Below are positions 1 to 10,446 of a DNA stretch of 18,803 bases, piece by piece. The notes beneath the pieces are model-generated. The model saw only the letters and a program-made list of their open reading frames with translations. It searched no databases and was not told the origin of the DNA. Each line of letters begins with the position of its first letter. Position 1 is the first letter of the stretch. Origin of the DNA: CAVPEW01 sp050247895 (GTDB lineage: Bacteria; Actinomycetota; Acidimicrobiia; Acidimicrobiales; VFJN01); assembly GCA_050247895.1 (NCBI GenBank), contig JBFWTJ010000031.1, positions 1 through 18,803 on the forward strand, read 5' to 3'. Both the position numbers and the translations under genes were made by a program.

Positions 1-1086
1 TCTCTCGGCGTGTCCGAGACGGCCTCGGCGAAGGAGATCAAGAGCGCGTACCGGAAGCTGTCGCGCCAGTACCACCCCGACGCCAACGCCGGGGACCCCG
101 CGGCCGAGGAGCGCTTCAAGGAGGTCTCGGCCGCCTACGACGTGATCGGCGACGCCGAGAAGCGCAAGGAGTACGACGAGGTCCGCCGGCTCGGCCCGGC
201 CGGCTTCGGCTTCCCGGGTGGCGGGGGCGGCGGGTCGAGCACCTTCCGCTTCGAGGACATGGGCGACCTGGGCGACGTGCTCGGCGGGCTGTTCGGCCGC
301 GGCCGGCGCCGGGGCGGCGCGGCCGGCCGGGGCGGTGGGCCGCACCGGGGCCAGGACCTCGAGGCCGAGCTGCACCTGTCCTTCGCCGACGCGGTCGAGG
401 GCACGGCGACCGTCGTGCACCTGACCAGCGACGCGCCCTGCTCGACCTGCGCCGGCTCGGGCGCCCGGCCGGGGACCGCGCCCCGGGTGTGCGACCGCTG
501 CGGCGGGCGCGGTGTCCTGGACGACAACCAGGGCCTCTTCTCGTTCTCCAGCCCGTGCCCCAAGTGCGCCGGGCGGGGCTACGAGATCGACGACCCGTGC
601 CCGACCTGCCGGGGCAGCGGCATCGAGCGCCGGCCCCGCGAGGTCAAGGTCCGGATCCCCGCCGGCGTGTCCGACGGCCAGCGGATCCGCCTCAAGGGCC
701 GGGGCGGGCCGGGTCGCAACGGCGGCCCGCCGGGCGACCTGTTCGTCGTCGTGCACGTGGCGTCCCACGAGCTGTTCGGCCGCCGGGGCCGCGACCTGAC
801 GCTCTCGGTGCCGGTCACCTTCCCCGAGGCCGCGCTGGGCACCGACCTGCGGGTGCCGACGCTGGACGGCTCGACGGTGACCCTCCGGGTGCCGCCGGGC
901 ACCCGCTCGGGACGGACCTTCCGGGTCAAGGGCCGGGGCGTGGCCGGCTCCAAGGGCGCCGGCGACCTGCTGGTCACCGTGGAGGTCGCCGTGCCGTCCA
1001 AGCTGTCCGACGCCGAGCGCAAGGCGATCGAGGCGCTGCGCGACGCGGCGACCGCGTCGCCGCGCGAGCACCTGGGGGTCCGGTGA
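1..1086 (+). CDS. dnaJ: Chaperone DnaJ (Hsp40), 5' end cut off by window
   Basis: Co-chaperone that delivers unfolded clients to DnaK and stimulates its ATPase. The frame is open from base 1 (reads S-L-G-V-S-E-T); the GTG at 10 is the Val of the conserved LGV of the J domain, so the real start lies a few tens of codons upstream. Seen in order: J domain with HPD at nt 73-81; a Gly/Phe-rich linker ending in an Arg/Gly stretch (nt about 200-350); four CxxCxGxG-type zinc repeats (CSTC, CDRC, CPKC, CPTC; nt 439-621); and a C-terminal substrate-binding part to the TGA at 1084-1086. This is a complete type I DnaJ apart from the missing N terminus. The stop overlaps the hspR start by one base (TGATG), so the two are translationally coupled. 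By analogy with Streptomyces and Mycobacterium, dnaK and grpE probably lie just upstream; they are not visible here. Confidence 0.97.
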   Translation, partial: SLGVSETASAKEIKSAYRKLSRQYHPDANAGDPAAEERFKEVSAAYDVIGDAEKRKEYDEVRRLGPAGFGFPGGGGGGSSTFRFEDMGDLGDVLGGLFGRGRRRGGAAGRGGGPHRGQDLEAELHLSFADAVEGTATVVHLTSDAPCSTCAGSGARPGTAPRVCDRCGGRGVLDDNQGLFSFSSPCPKCAGRGYEIDDPCPTCRGSGIERRPREVKVRIPAGVSDGQRIRLKGRGGPGRNGGPPGDLFVVVHVASHELFGRRGRDLTLSVPVTFPEAALGTDLRVPTLDGSTVTLRVPPGTRSGRTFRVKGRGVAGSKGAGDLLVTVEVAVPSKLSDAERKAIEALRDAATASPREHLGVR

Positions 1087-1490
1087 TGGCCGAGGGCGAC
1101 CGGGCCGAGCGGACCCGGGCGGTGTACGTCATCTCGGTCGCCGCCGAGCTGGCCGGCCTGCACCCCCAGACGCTGCGCATCTACGAGCGCAAGGGCCTGG
1201 TCGACCCGGCCCGGACCGGCGGCGGCAGCCGGCGCTACAGCGAGGCGGACATCGCCCAGCTCCGGCGCATCCAGGAGCTGACCAACGAGGGCCTCAACCT
1301 GGCCGGGGTCCAGCGGGTGCTGGCCCTGGAGGCCGAGCTGGCCGAGCTGCGCCGCCAGCTCGAGCAGGTCCGCGAGCGGGGCCAGCAGGCGGTCGAGCAG
1401 ACCCACCGCCAGTACCGGCGCGACCTGGTGCCGGTGAAGCAGGCCCTCGTCCTGTTCGAGGGCCGCACCCGGCGGGCCACCGCGGACTGA
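1086..1490 (+). CDS. hspR: Heat-shock repressor HspR, MerR family
   Basis: 134-aa MerR-type regulator. In actinobacteria HspR represses dnaK and clpB transcription, with DnaK acting as co-repressor. Residues 15-41 form the winged helix-turn-helix start (VAAELAGLHPQTLRIYERKG), residues 47-52 the GSRRYS wing, and residues 57-100 a long Leu/Glu/Arg helix suited to dimerisation. Length matches the usual 125-150 aa of HspR. The ATG at 1086 was chosen because it overlaps the dnaJ TGA, has a G-rich run (1074-1078) at suitable spacing, and starts just ahead of the conserved domain; an in-frame GTG sits one codon earlier. Position behind dnaJ and in front of clpB, both typical HspR targets, separates it from other MerR proteins. 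The operon is probably autoregulated, but its own promoter is outside the window. Confidence 0.95.
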   Translation: MAEGDRAERTRAVYVISVAAELAGLHPQTLRIYERKGLVDPARTGGGSRRYSEADIAQLRRIQELTNEGLNLAGVQRVLALEAELAELRRQLEQVRERGQQAVEQTHRQYRRDLVPVKQALVLFEGRTRRATAD

Positions 1491-1509
1491 GGCCGTGCCG
1501 GCACGAGCC
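1491..1509 (+). terminator. Possible hairpin terminator after hspR
   Basis: Directly after the hspR stop lies a perfect 12-bp palindrome (CGTGCCGGCACG, 1494-1505), extended by GGC/GCC arms with a one-base bulge (1491-1493 and 1507-1509). There is no T-run, so intrinsic termination is uncertain. It would separate the dnaJ-hspR transcript from the clpB promoter that follows. Confidence 0.4.
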
Positions 1510-1519
1510 GCCGCAAGAA

Positions 1520-1540
1520 CTTGATATAAGCGTTGTCAGG
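1520..1540 (+). promoter_or_regulatory. Degenerate HAIR-type HspR operator upstream of clpB
   Basis: The arms CTTGATA (1520-1526) and TGTCAGG (1534-1540) are separated by 7 nt. The known HspR-associated inverted repeat is CTTGAGT-N7-ACTCAAG; by eye the left arm matches 5 of 7 and the right arm 4 of 7, with exact 7-nt spacing. The right arm overlaps the -35 element of the clpB promoter, which is where a repressor site is expected. A second, overlapping inverted repeat (AAGCGTTG 1528-1535 with CAGCGCTT 1547-1554, one G-T pair) covers the same promoter. The operator assignment is inference from position, spacing and the adjacent hspR gene. Confidence 0.55.
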
Positions 1541-1561
1541 TTTCCTCAGCGCTTGTACGAT
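1533..1561 (+). promoter_or_regulatory. clpB promoter, predicted leaderless
   Basis: The -35 TTGTCA (1533-1538), a 17-nt spacer, and the -10 TACGAT (1556-1561) form a good housekeeping-sigma promoter in the most AT-rich stretch of the window. The -10 ends 7 nt before the clpB ATG at 1569, so transcription would begin at or one base before the start codon. No Shine-Dalgarno sequence could fit in such a transcript. Confidence 0.7.
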
Positions 1562-1568
1562 GTGACGC

Positions 1569-4055
<2,487 letters not shown>

Positions 4056-4066
4056 CCCGCTCCGGC

Positions 4067-4100
4067 GCGGGCCCGGTTGGGGCCCGCCGACCGGGCCCGC
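4067..4100 (+). terminator. Long GC hairpin after clpB, running into the purA -10
   Basis: A 14-bp stem with one mismatch (4067-4080 with 4087-4100) and a 6-nt loop begins 11 nt after the clpB stop. No T-run follows. The stem ends on the base before the purA -10 hexamer TACCGT and contains the purA -35-like TTGGGG. It could be a clpB terminator, an operator for purA, or both. The core CCCGGT...ACCGGG recurs in the hairpin before purC. Confidence 0.5.
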
Positions 4101-4106
4101 TACCGT
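4077..4106 (+). promoter_or_regulatory. purA promoter
   Basis: TTGGGG (4077-4082), an 18-nt spacer and TACCGT (4101-4106). Predicted transcript start is about 4113, giving a leader of roughly 28 nt that holds the strong Shine-Dalgarno sequence of purA. The -35 lies inside the hairpin described at 4067-4100. Confidence 0.5.
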
Positions 4107-4129
4107 GGCCCGCCGTCCCCGGGCTAGGG

Positions 4130-4136
4130 AGGAGGG
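4130..4136 (+). promoter_or_regulatory. Strong ribosome binding site of purA
   Basis: AGGAGGG followed by 4 nt and then GTG at 4141. It fixes the purA start, and it stands out because most other promoter-proximal genes here have no Shine-Dalgarno sequence. Confidence 0.8.
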
Positions 4137-4140
4137 CCGC

Positions 4141-5417
<1,277 letters not shown>

Positions 5418-5421
<4 letters not shown>

Positions 5422-6683
5422 GGGTCTGCGTCGTCGGGTCCGGCGGGCGCGAGGCGGCCCTGGCCCTGGTGCTGGGTCGCACCGCCGACGACGTGGTGGT
5501 GGTCCCGGGCAACCCCGGGATCCCCGGCTCGGTCCCCGGCCCGCCCCAGGACGTCGACGCCGACCTCTACGTGATCGGCCCCGAGGTGCCCCTGGTCGAC
5601 GGGCTGGCCGACGAGCTGCGGGCCGCGGGCCGGCTGGTCTTCGGGCCCGGGGCCGACGGGGCCCGCCTGGAGGGCTCCAAGGCCTGGATGAAGGAGGTCC
5701 TCGCCGCGGCCGACGTGCCGACGGCCCGGTACGGGATCTTCGACTCGGTCGAGCCGGCCCTGGCGTACCTGCGCTCGCTGCCCGGCCCCTGGGTGGTCAA
5801 GACCGACGGCCTGGCCGCGGGCAAGGGCGTGCTGGTGACCGACGACCTGGCCGCGGCCGAGCAGGACGTGCGCGACAAGCTCTCGGGCGCGGCCTTCGGC
5901 GCCGCGGGGCGCACGGTGGTGGTCGAGGAGGGCCTGATCGGCCCCGAGGTCTCGGTCTTCGCCGTGTGCGACGGTCACCGGGCCGTGGCCCTCGAACCGG
6001 CCCAGGACTTCAAGCGCGTCGGCGACGGCGACGTGGGCCCCAACACCGGCGGCATGGGCGCGTACTCGCCCCTGCCGTGGCTGCCCGACGGCTTCGCCCA
6101 GGACGTGGTCGACCGGTTCGTCGCCCCCACGTTGGCCGAGCTGCGCCGTCGGGGCATCGACTACCGCGGCGCGCTCTACGCCGGGCTGATCCTCACCGCG
6201 GAGGGGCCCAAGCTGCTGGAGTACAACGTCCGCTTCGGCGATCCCGACAGCCAGGTCGTGCTCCTGCGCCTCACCTCGGACCTGACCGCGCTGCTGGCCT
6301 CGGCCGCGGCGGGTCGCCTCGAGGGCGAGCCGACCTACGAGCCCGGCGCCGCGGTCCTGGTCGTGGCGGCGAGCGAGGGCTACCCGGTGGCACCCCGGCT
6401 CGGCGACCCGATCGAGGGCCTGGAGGCGGCGGCGGCCGAGGACGGCGTCACCGTGCTCTGCGCCGGGGTCGGCGCGGGTGCCGACGGGACCCTGGCCACC
6501 GCGGGTGGACGGGTGATCGACGTGGTCGGCCGGGGCGCCGACCTGGCCGAGGCGCGCCGCCGTGCCTACGCCGGGCTGGCCCACCTGTCGTGGCCCGGCC
6601 TGCACCACCGCCACGACATCGCCGCCGGGGTGAGCGCCCCGGCCGGCACCGACCGCACCGACGAGGAGGCAACGCCGCGATGA
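5418..6683 (+). CDS. purD: Phosphoribosylamine-glycine ligase (GAR synthetase)
   Basis: 421-aa ATP-grasp enzyme that ligates glycine to phosphoribosylamine, step 2 of purine synthesis. Seen: N-terminal VVGSGGRE (5-12), VIGPEVPLVDG, LEGSKAWMK, KTDGLAAGKGV, the ATP-grasp PNTGGMGAYSP, and LLEYNVRFGDPDSQ. Two oddities: the family signature GGREHAL reads GGREAAL (A13 for His), and after PGNPG the sequence reaches VIGPE with about 15-20 fewer residues than E. coli PurD, so one strand-helix unit of the N-terminal domain seems to be missing. The C terminus is an acidic tail without the usual GWRAI ending. The GTG at 5418 overlaps the purA stop (GTGA) and gives the family start MRVCVVGSGG; no independent promoter is visible. 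Confidence 0.95.
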
Positions 6684-7135
6684 CCTACAAGGTCGCCGTC
6701 CTGATGGGCTCGCCCAACGACCGGGACAAGATGCAGCCCGCCGCCGACACACTGGCCCGGTTCGGGATCGAGGCCGACGTGAGGGTGCACTCGGCCCACC
6801 GCACCCCGGCCAAGGTCGCCGAGCTGGCCTCGACCGCCCGCGAGCAGGGCTACAGCGCCTTCATCTGCGGCGCCGGGATGGCCGCCCACCTGGCCGGCGC
6901 GGTGGCGGCCCACACGACGCTGCCGGTCGTGGGCGTGCCGCTGTCGGGCGGCGCGCTCAACGGCGTGGACGCCCTCTACGCCACCGTGCAGATGCCCCGG
7001 GGCATCCCCGTGGCCACCGTGGCCGTCGACGGCGCGGTCAACGCCGCGCTCCTCGTCGTGCAGATGCTCGCGGTGGCCGACGTCGGCCTGGCCGAGCAGC
7101 TGGCCGAGCACCGCCGGGAGATCGCCGGGGCCTGA
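6680..7135 (+). CDS. purE: N5-carboxyaminoimidazole ribonucleotide mutase, class I PurE
   Basis: 151 aa. Converts N5-CAIR to CAIR. Seen: MGSPNDRDKM (9-18), the SAHRTP motif (38-43), AAHLAG with H70, VQMPRGIPVATVAV and NAALL, which place it with the bacterial class I enzymes rather than the animal-type class II. Class I PurE normally depends on PurK to make N5-CAIR, but no purK lies in this window. The ATG overlaps the purD TGA (ATGA), and a GAGGAGG sequence ends 10 nt upstream, so translation is coupled and also has its own ribosome site. Last gene of the unit; a hairpin terminator follows after 9 nt. Confidence 0.96.
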   Translation: MTYKVAVLMGSPNDRDKMQPAADTLARFGIEADVRVHSAHRTPAKVAELASTAREQGYSAFICGAGMAAHLAGAVAAHTTLPVVGVPLSGGALNGVDALYATVQMPRGIPVATVAVDGAVNAALLVVQMLAVADVGLAEQLAEHRREIAGA

Positions 7136-7144
7136 CCGGTCGAG

Positions 7145-7166
7145 GGGCCACCCGACGGGGTGGCCC
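7145..7166. terminator. Bidirectional hairpin between purE and the zinc-finger gene
   Basis: Perfect 9-bp stem GGGCCACCC / GGGTGGCCC with the 4-nt loop GACG, set in the 37-bp gap between two convergent genes. No T-run on either strand, as is common in very GC-rich genomes. It probably ends transcription from both sides. Confidence 0.7.
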
Positions 7167-7172
7167 GCGGCC

Positions 7173-7616
7173 TCAGCGCGAGCCGGCCTGCGAGGGGGTC
7201 TCCCACCACGGCACCGACCAGTCGGTGGCCGCGGCGGGGGAGGCCACCGGTTCGGGCGCGACGGGGATGGCCGCGGCCGGCGCGACCGGCACGGCCGGTT
7301 CGGGGGTGATCACCACGGGCCGCGAAGGCGGCGGCGGGGGAGGCGGGGGCACGTCGGACACCGCCCTGTCCGTGTCGTGCCGGGCCGCCTTCGCCGCCGC
7401 CTTCGCCGCCCGGTGCCGGGCCCGCACCTCCCGGCGCGACATGGCGGGGAGGGGAGCCGAGGTCCGCACGCCGGCGGCGAACATGGCGCAGCCGACGCAG
7501 TACGGAGGCTTGGTCGTGCCGTACACGAAGACCAGGCAGTCGTTGCACCAGGGCAGGCCGCAGCGCCGGCAGGCGGCCACGCCTCTCTCGTGCGAGTGCT
7601 TGGTGCAGGCTTCCAT
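7173..7616 (-). CDS. Small protein with B-box-like zinc finger and Pro/Ala-rich tail
   Basis: 147 aa from the ATG at 7616. The first 45 residues carry eight likely zinc ligands (C4, H6/H8, C17, C20, C25, C28, C40, C43) in a CxxH...CxxC-x4-CxxC...CxxC pattern resembling B-box zinc fingers. A basic, Ala-rich helical stretch follows (RREVRARHRAAKAAAKAARHD), then eight consecutive prolines, a Pro/Ala/Val-rich low-complexity region, and a Trp-rich end (WSVPWWETP). No signal peptide or membrane segment is visible. The ATG was chosen because GGAGG lies 5 nt before it; a GTG at 7634 adds six residues but has no good ribosome site. It is convergent with purE and divergent from purB. Function unknown: the finger suggests protein or nucleic-acid binding, and the tail looks like a disordered linker. 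Confidence 0.8.
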   Translation of the reverse strand: MEACTKHSHERGVAACRRCGLPWCNDCLVFVYGTTKPPYCVGCAMFAAGVRTSAPLPAMSRREVRARHRAAKAAAKAARHDTDRAVSDVPPPPPPPPSRPVVITPEPAVPVAPAAAIPVAPEPVASPAAATDWSVPWWETPSQAGSR

Positions 7617-7674
7617 CGGGGCCTCCAGCGCCACGTCCTCACGGGAGCGGGGGGACTCCCGAGATCGTCATCCG

Positions 7675-7703
7675 ATTGCAGCACGGGGAACGGTTCGGGC
7701 CAA
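7675..7703 (-). promoter_or_regulatory. Possible promoter of the zinc-finger gene
   Basis: On the minus strand, TTGGCC (7703-7698), a 17-nt spacer and TGCAAT (7680-7675). The predicted leader of about 50 nt to the ATG at 7616 contains a 6-bp hairpin (CGGGAG/CTCCCG, 7642-7661) and the GGAGG ribosome site. The gap 7617-7768 is the longest non-coding stretch in the window and serves both this gene and purB. Confidence 0.4.
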
Positions 7704-7739
7704 TAGGCCATAGGTCCCGTTGGTCGCCCGGAGGTGGGG

Positions 7740-7762
7740 CGCACCGGGGCCCGTGCGAGGAT
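7740..7762 (+). promoter_or_regulatory. Possible purB promoter with palindrome
   Basis: Extended -10 TGC-GAGGAT (hexamer 7757-7762) lies 6 nt before the purB GTG. A 5-bp dyad CGCAC (7740-7744) / GTGCG (7753-7757) overlaps its first base. No convincing -35 and no Shine-Dalgarno sequence. This is a weaker version of the arrangement seen at purC and purL. Confidence 0.4.
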
Positions 7763-7768
7763 TGGCCC

Positions 7769-9208
7769 GTGCCGAGCGACGCCTCCTCCCACGCCGTCCC
7801 CCACGTCCTGGCCACCCGGTACGCCAGCCCGGCGATGGCCGAGCTGTGGTCGGCCGAGCACAAGGTCGTGCTCGAGCGCCGGCTGTGGCTGGCGGTCATG
7901 CGGGCCCAGCTCAGGCTCGGTGCCGACATCCCCCCGCAGGCGATCGAGGACTACGCCGCGGTGGTCGACCAGGTCGACCTGGCCAGCATCGCGGCGCGCG
8001 AGCGGGTGACCCGTCACGACGTGAAGGCCCGGGTCGAGGAGTTCTCGGCCCTGGCCGGCCACGAGCTGGCCCACGCGGGGATGACCTCGCGCGACCTGAC
8101 CGAGAACGTCGAGCAGCTCCAGGTCCGGGCCGGGCTGGAGCTGGTGCGGGACCGGGTCGTGGCGGCCCTGGCCCGGCTGGCCCGGCGGGCCGCCGAGCAC
8201 CGCGAGCTGGTCGTGGCCGGGCGGACCCACAACGTGCCGGCCCAGGCCACGACCCTGGGCAAGCGCTTCGCCAACGCCGGCGAGGAGCTGCTCCAGGCCC
8301 TGCACCGGGTCGAGGACCTGCTGGCCCGCTACCCGCTGCGGGGGATCAAGGGCCCGGTCGGCACCCAGCAGGACATGCTCGACCTGCTCGGCGACGCGGC
8401 CCGCGTCGACGAGCTGGAGGTCGCGGTGGCCGACCACCTGGGCATGGGGGCGACGCTGACCAACGTCGGGCAGGTCTACCCCCGCTCGCTCGACCTCGAC
8501 GTGGTGGCCGCCCTGGCCCAGGTCGTGGCCGGCCCGTCCAGCCTGGCCACCACGATCCGGCTGATGGCGGGGATCGAGCTGGCCACCGAGGGCTTCCGGC
8601 CGGGCCAGGTCGGCTCGTCGGCCATGCCCCACAAGATGAACAGCCGCTCCTGCGAGCGGGTGTGCGGCCTGGCCGTGGTGGTGCGGGGCTACCTGTCGAT
8701 GGTGGCCGAGCTGGCCGGCGACCAGTGGAACGAGGGTGACGTGTCCTGCTCGGTGGTGCGCCGGGTCGCGCTGCCCGACGCCTTCCTGGCCACCGACGGC
8801 CTGTTCGAGACGTTCCTGTCGGTGCTCGACGACTTCGGGGCCTACCCGGCGGTGATCGCCCGGGAGCTGGACCGCTACCTGCCCTTCCTGGCCACGACCA
8901 AGGTGCTCGTCGCCGCGGTCCGGGCCGGCGTGGGTCGCGAGAGCGCCCACGAGGCCATCAAGGAGCACGCCGTGGCCGTGGCCCTGGCCATGCGCGAGGA
9001 GGGCGCGGCGGGCAACGACCTGGTGGACCGGCTCGCCGCCGACCCCCGGCTGCCGCTCGACCGGGCCGCCCTCGATGGCCTGCTGGCCAGCCCGATCGAG
9101 TTCACCGGGCGGGCCACCGACCAGGTCGACGCCTTCGTGGGCCAGGTCGACGAGGTCGTGGCCCGGTACCCCGACGCGGCCCGCTACGACCCCTCCGACA
9201 TCCTGTGA
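7769..9208 (+). CDS. purB: Adenylosuccinate lyase
   Basis: 479 aa. Fumarase/aspartase-superfamily enzyme used twice in purine synthesis: SAICAR to AICAR plus fumarate, and adenylosuccinate to AMP plus fumarate. Seen: VLATRYAS near the N terminus, MTSRDLTENVEQLQ, GRTHNVPAQATTLGKR, RGIKGPVGTQQDMLDL, and the flexible signature loop GSSAMPHKMN (282-291). The whole protein resembles the mycobacterial PurB type closely from VLATRYAS onward; the first 11 or so residues are a non-conserved extension. The GTG at 7769 is the start that fits the -10-like hexamer 6 nt upstream. It is followed after 45 nt by purC, which catalyses the preceding step. Confidence 0.97.
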   Translation: MPSDASSHAVPHVLATRYASPAMAELWSAEHKVVLERRLWLAVMRAQLRLGADIPPQAIEDYAAVVDQVDLASIAARERVTRHDVKARVEEFSALAGHELAHAGMTSRDLTENVEQLQVRAGLELVRDRVVAALARLARRAAEHRELVVAGRTHNVPAQATTLGKRFANAGEELLQALHRVEDLLARYPLRGIKGPVGTQQDMLDLLGDAARVDELEVAVADHLGMGATLTNVGQVYPRSLDLDVVAALAQVVAGPSSLATTIRLMAGIELATEGFRPGQVGSSAMPHKMNSRSCERVCGLAVVVRGYLSMVAELAGDQWNEGDVSCSVVRRVALPDAFLATDGLFETFLSVLDDFGAYPAVIARELDRYLPFLATTKVLVAAVRAGVGRESAHEAIKEHAVAVALAMREEGAAGNDLVDRLAADPRLPLDRAALDGLLASPIEFTGRATDQVDAFVGQVDEVVARYPDAARYDPSDIL

Positions 9209-9216
9209 GGGGCCGT

Positions 9217-9246
9217 CCGCCCGGTCCGGGGACCGGGCGGTAGCGT
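9217..9246 (+). promoter_or_regulatory. purC promoter: perfect hairpin joined to a -10 box
   Basis: A perfect 10-bp stem (CCGCCCGGTC 9217-9226 / GACCGGGCGG 9231-9240, loop CGGG) starts 8 nt after the purB stop. The next base begins TAGCGT (9241-9246), a -10 hexamer lying 7 nt before the purC GTG. No -35 is recognisable because the stem occupies that position. It may end the purB transcript and also shape or control a leaderless purC promoter. Confidence 0.5.
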
Positions 9247-9253
9247 CGGCCGC

Positions 9254-10135
9254 GTGACCCTCACCCTCCCGCACGTCCACTCGGGCAAGGTCCGCGACAT
9301 CTACGCCGTCGGCGACGACCAGCTCCTCATGGTCACCTCCGACCGGTTGTCGGCCTTCGACGTGGTGATGGCCGAGCCGATCCCCGGCAAGGGCCGGGTC
9401 CTGACCGCCATGTCGGCCTTCTGGTTCGAGGTCCTCGGCGACGTGGTCGGCAACCACCTGGTGACCACCGACGTGGACGCCCTCCCGCCCGGCGTGGCCG
9501 AGGGCGGCGAGGACCTGGTCGGGCGGATCATGCTGTGCCGTCGGGCCGAGATGCTGCCCATCGAGTGCATCGTGCGGGGCTACCTGTCCGGCTCGGCCTG
9601 GAAGGAGTACCGGACCAGCGGGACCATGCACGGCGCGGCCCTGCCGGCCGGGCTCCAGGAGTCCGACCCGCTGCCCGAACCGGTGTTCACGCCCTCGACC
9701 AAGGCCGACGAGGGCCACGACGAGAACATCTCGTTCGAGCGGGCCGTCGACCTGGTCGGCGCCGAGGTGGCCGGCCGGGCCCGCGAGGTGGCCCTGGAGC
9801 TGTACCGGCGGGGCTCGGCGCTGGCCCGGGAGCGGGGGATCATCATCGCCGACACCAAGTTCGAGCTCGGCCTGGTCGACGGCGAGCTCGTCCTGTGCGA
9901 CGAGGTCATGACGCCCGACTCGAGCCGGTTCTGGCCCGAGGACCATTGGAAGCCGGGTGCCACCCCGCCCTCGTTCGACAAGCAGCCCGTGCGCGACTAC
10001 CTGGAGGGCCTGGGCTGGGACAAGACGCCCCCGCCGCCCCCGCTGCCCGACGAGGTCGTGGCCGCCACCAGCCGCCGCTACATCGAGGCCTACGAGCGGA
10101 TCACCGGCCGCGCCTTCGCCGACTGGCGGGGTTGA
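9254..10135 (+). CDS. purC: SAICAR synthetase
   Basis: 293 aa. Condenses CAIR with aspartate using ATP to form SAICAR, the substrate of the neighbouring PurB. Seen: HSGKVRDIYAV near the N terminus, TSDRLSAFDVV, the first family signature LPIECIVRGYLSGS (101-114), and the second IIADTKFELGLVDGELVLCDEVMTPDSSRFW region (from about 197). It is of the longer kind with a C-terminal extension (PPPPPLPDEVV...RRYIEAYERITGR), as in actinobacteria. The GTG start is favoured by the family-typical short N terminus and by TAGCGT exactly 7 nt upstream. No Shine-Dalgarno sequence is present. Confidence 0.97.
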   Translation: MTLTLPHVHSGKVRDIYAVGDDQLLMVTSDRLSAFDVVMAEPIPGKGRVLTAMSAFWFEVLGDVVGNHLVTTDVDALPPGVAEGGEDLVGRIMLCRRAEMLPIECIVRGYLSGSAWKEYRTSGTMHGAALPAGLQESDPLPEPVFTPSTKADEGHDENISFERAVDLVGAEVAGRAREVALELYRRGSALARERGIIIADTKFELGLVDGELVLCDEVMTPDSSRFWPEDHWKPGATPPSFDKQPVRDYLEGLGWDKTPPPPPLPDEVVAATSRRYIEAYERITGRAFADWRG

Positions 10136-10148
10136 GCCACGGTCCGGG

Positions 10149-10172
10149 CGGCCGGGCGGCGGCCGGTAGTCT
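10149..10172 (+). promoter_or_regulatory. Predicted leaderless purS promoter
   Basis: TAGTCT (10167-10172) ends 7 nt before the purS ATG. A short dyad CGGCC/GGCCG (10149-10153 and 10161-10165) ends one base before the hexamer. No -35 is seen. The 44-bp purC-purS gap has no Shine-Dalgarno sequence. Confidence 0.45.
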
Positions 10173-10179
10173 CGGGCCC

Positions 10180-10446
10180 ATGCGCTTCTCGGTCCTGGTC
10201 GAGACCCGCCTGCGTGACGGCGTCGCCGACCCGCAGGGCTCCACCATCGAGCGCTCCCTGCCCGTCGTCGGCTTCGGCGGGATCAGCGGCGTGCGGGTGG
10301 GCAAGGCCTTCCGGTTCGAGGTCGAGGCGCCCGACCGGGCCACGGCCGAGGCGCAGGTGGCCGAGGTCTGCCAGCGGGTGCTGATCAACCCGGTCATCGA
10401 AGAGGCGTCGGCCACCCTCGCCGAGGTCGCCGAGGTCCCGGCCTGA
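10180..10446 (+). CDS. purS: FGAM synthetase, PurS subunit
   Basis: 88 aa. Small structural subunit that bridges PurQ and PurL in the three-part FGAM synthetase and helps pass ammonia. Seen: the compact beta-alpha fold of the family with VETRLRDGVADPQGSTIERSLPVVGF, GVRVGKAFRFEVEA, and the C-terminal CQRVLINPVIEEASATL (leaving of LxNPVIE is diagnostic). Length is typical (80-90 aa). The ATG at 10180 matches the family start and lies 7 nt after TAGTCT. Its TGA overlaps the purQ ATG by one base (TGATG). Presence of PurS agrees with the short, 741-residue PurL encoded downstream. Confidence 0.95.
   Translation: MRFSVLVETRLRDGVADPQGSTIERSLPVVGFGGISGVRVGKAFRFEVEAPDRATAEAQVAEVCQRVLINPVIEEASATLAEVAEVPA

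Noticed and set aside
489..1085. Upstream extension of the hspR frame into dnaJ
   Set aside because: Arg/Pro/Gly-rich translation without homology; the ATG at 1086 gives a normal-length HspR.
10..1086. GTG at 10 as the dnaJ start
   Set aside because: The codon is the Val of the conserved LGV inside the J domain, and the frame is open to base 1, so the gene begins outside the window.
7617..7768. Possible riboswitch or small RNA in the largest gap
   Set aside because: Only a 6-bp hairpin and a short palindrome are visible; no recognisable riboswitch core.
7755..8739. Long alternative plus-strand frame inside purB
   Set aside because: Arg/Gly/Pro-rich off-frame translation; purB motifs lie in the other frame.
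7310..9946. 878-codon minus-strand frame across purB and purC
   Set aside because: It shadows two well-conserved genes and the zinc-finger gene in another frame; composition is that of antisense GC-rich DNA.
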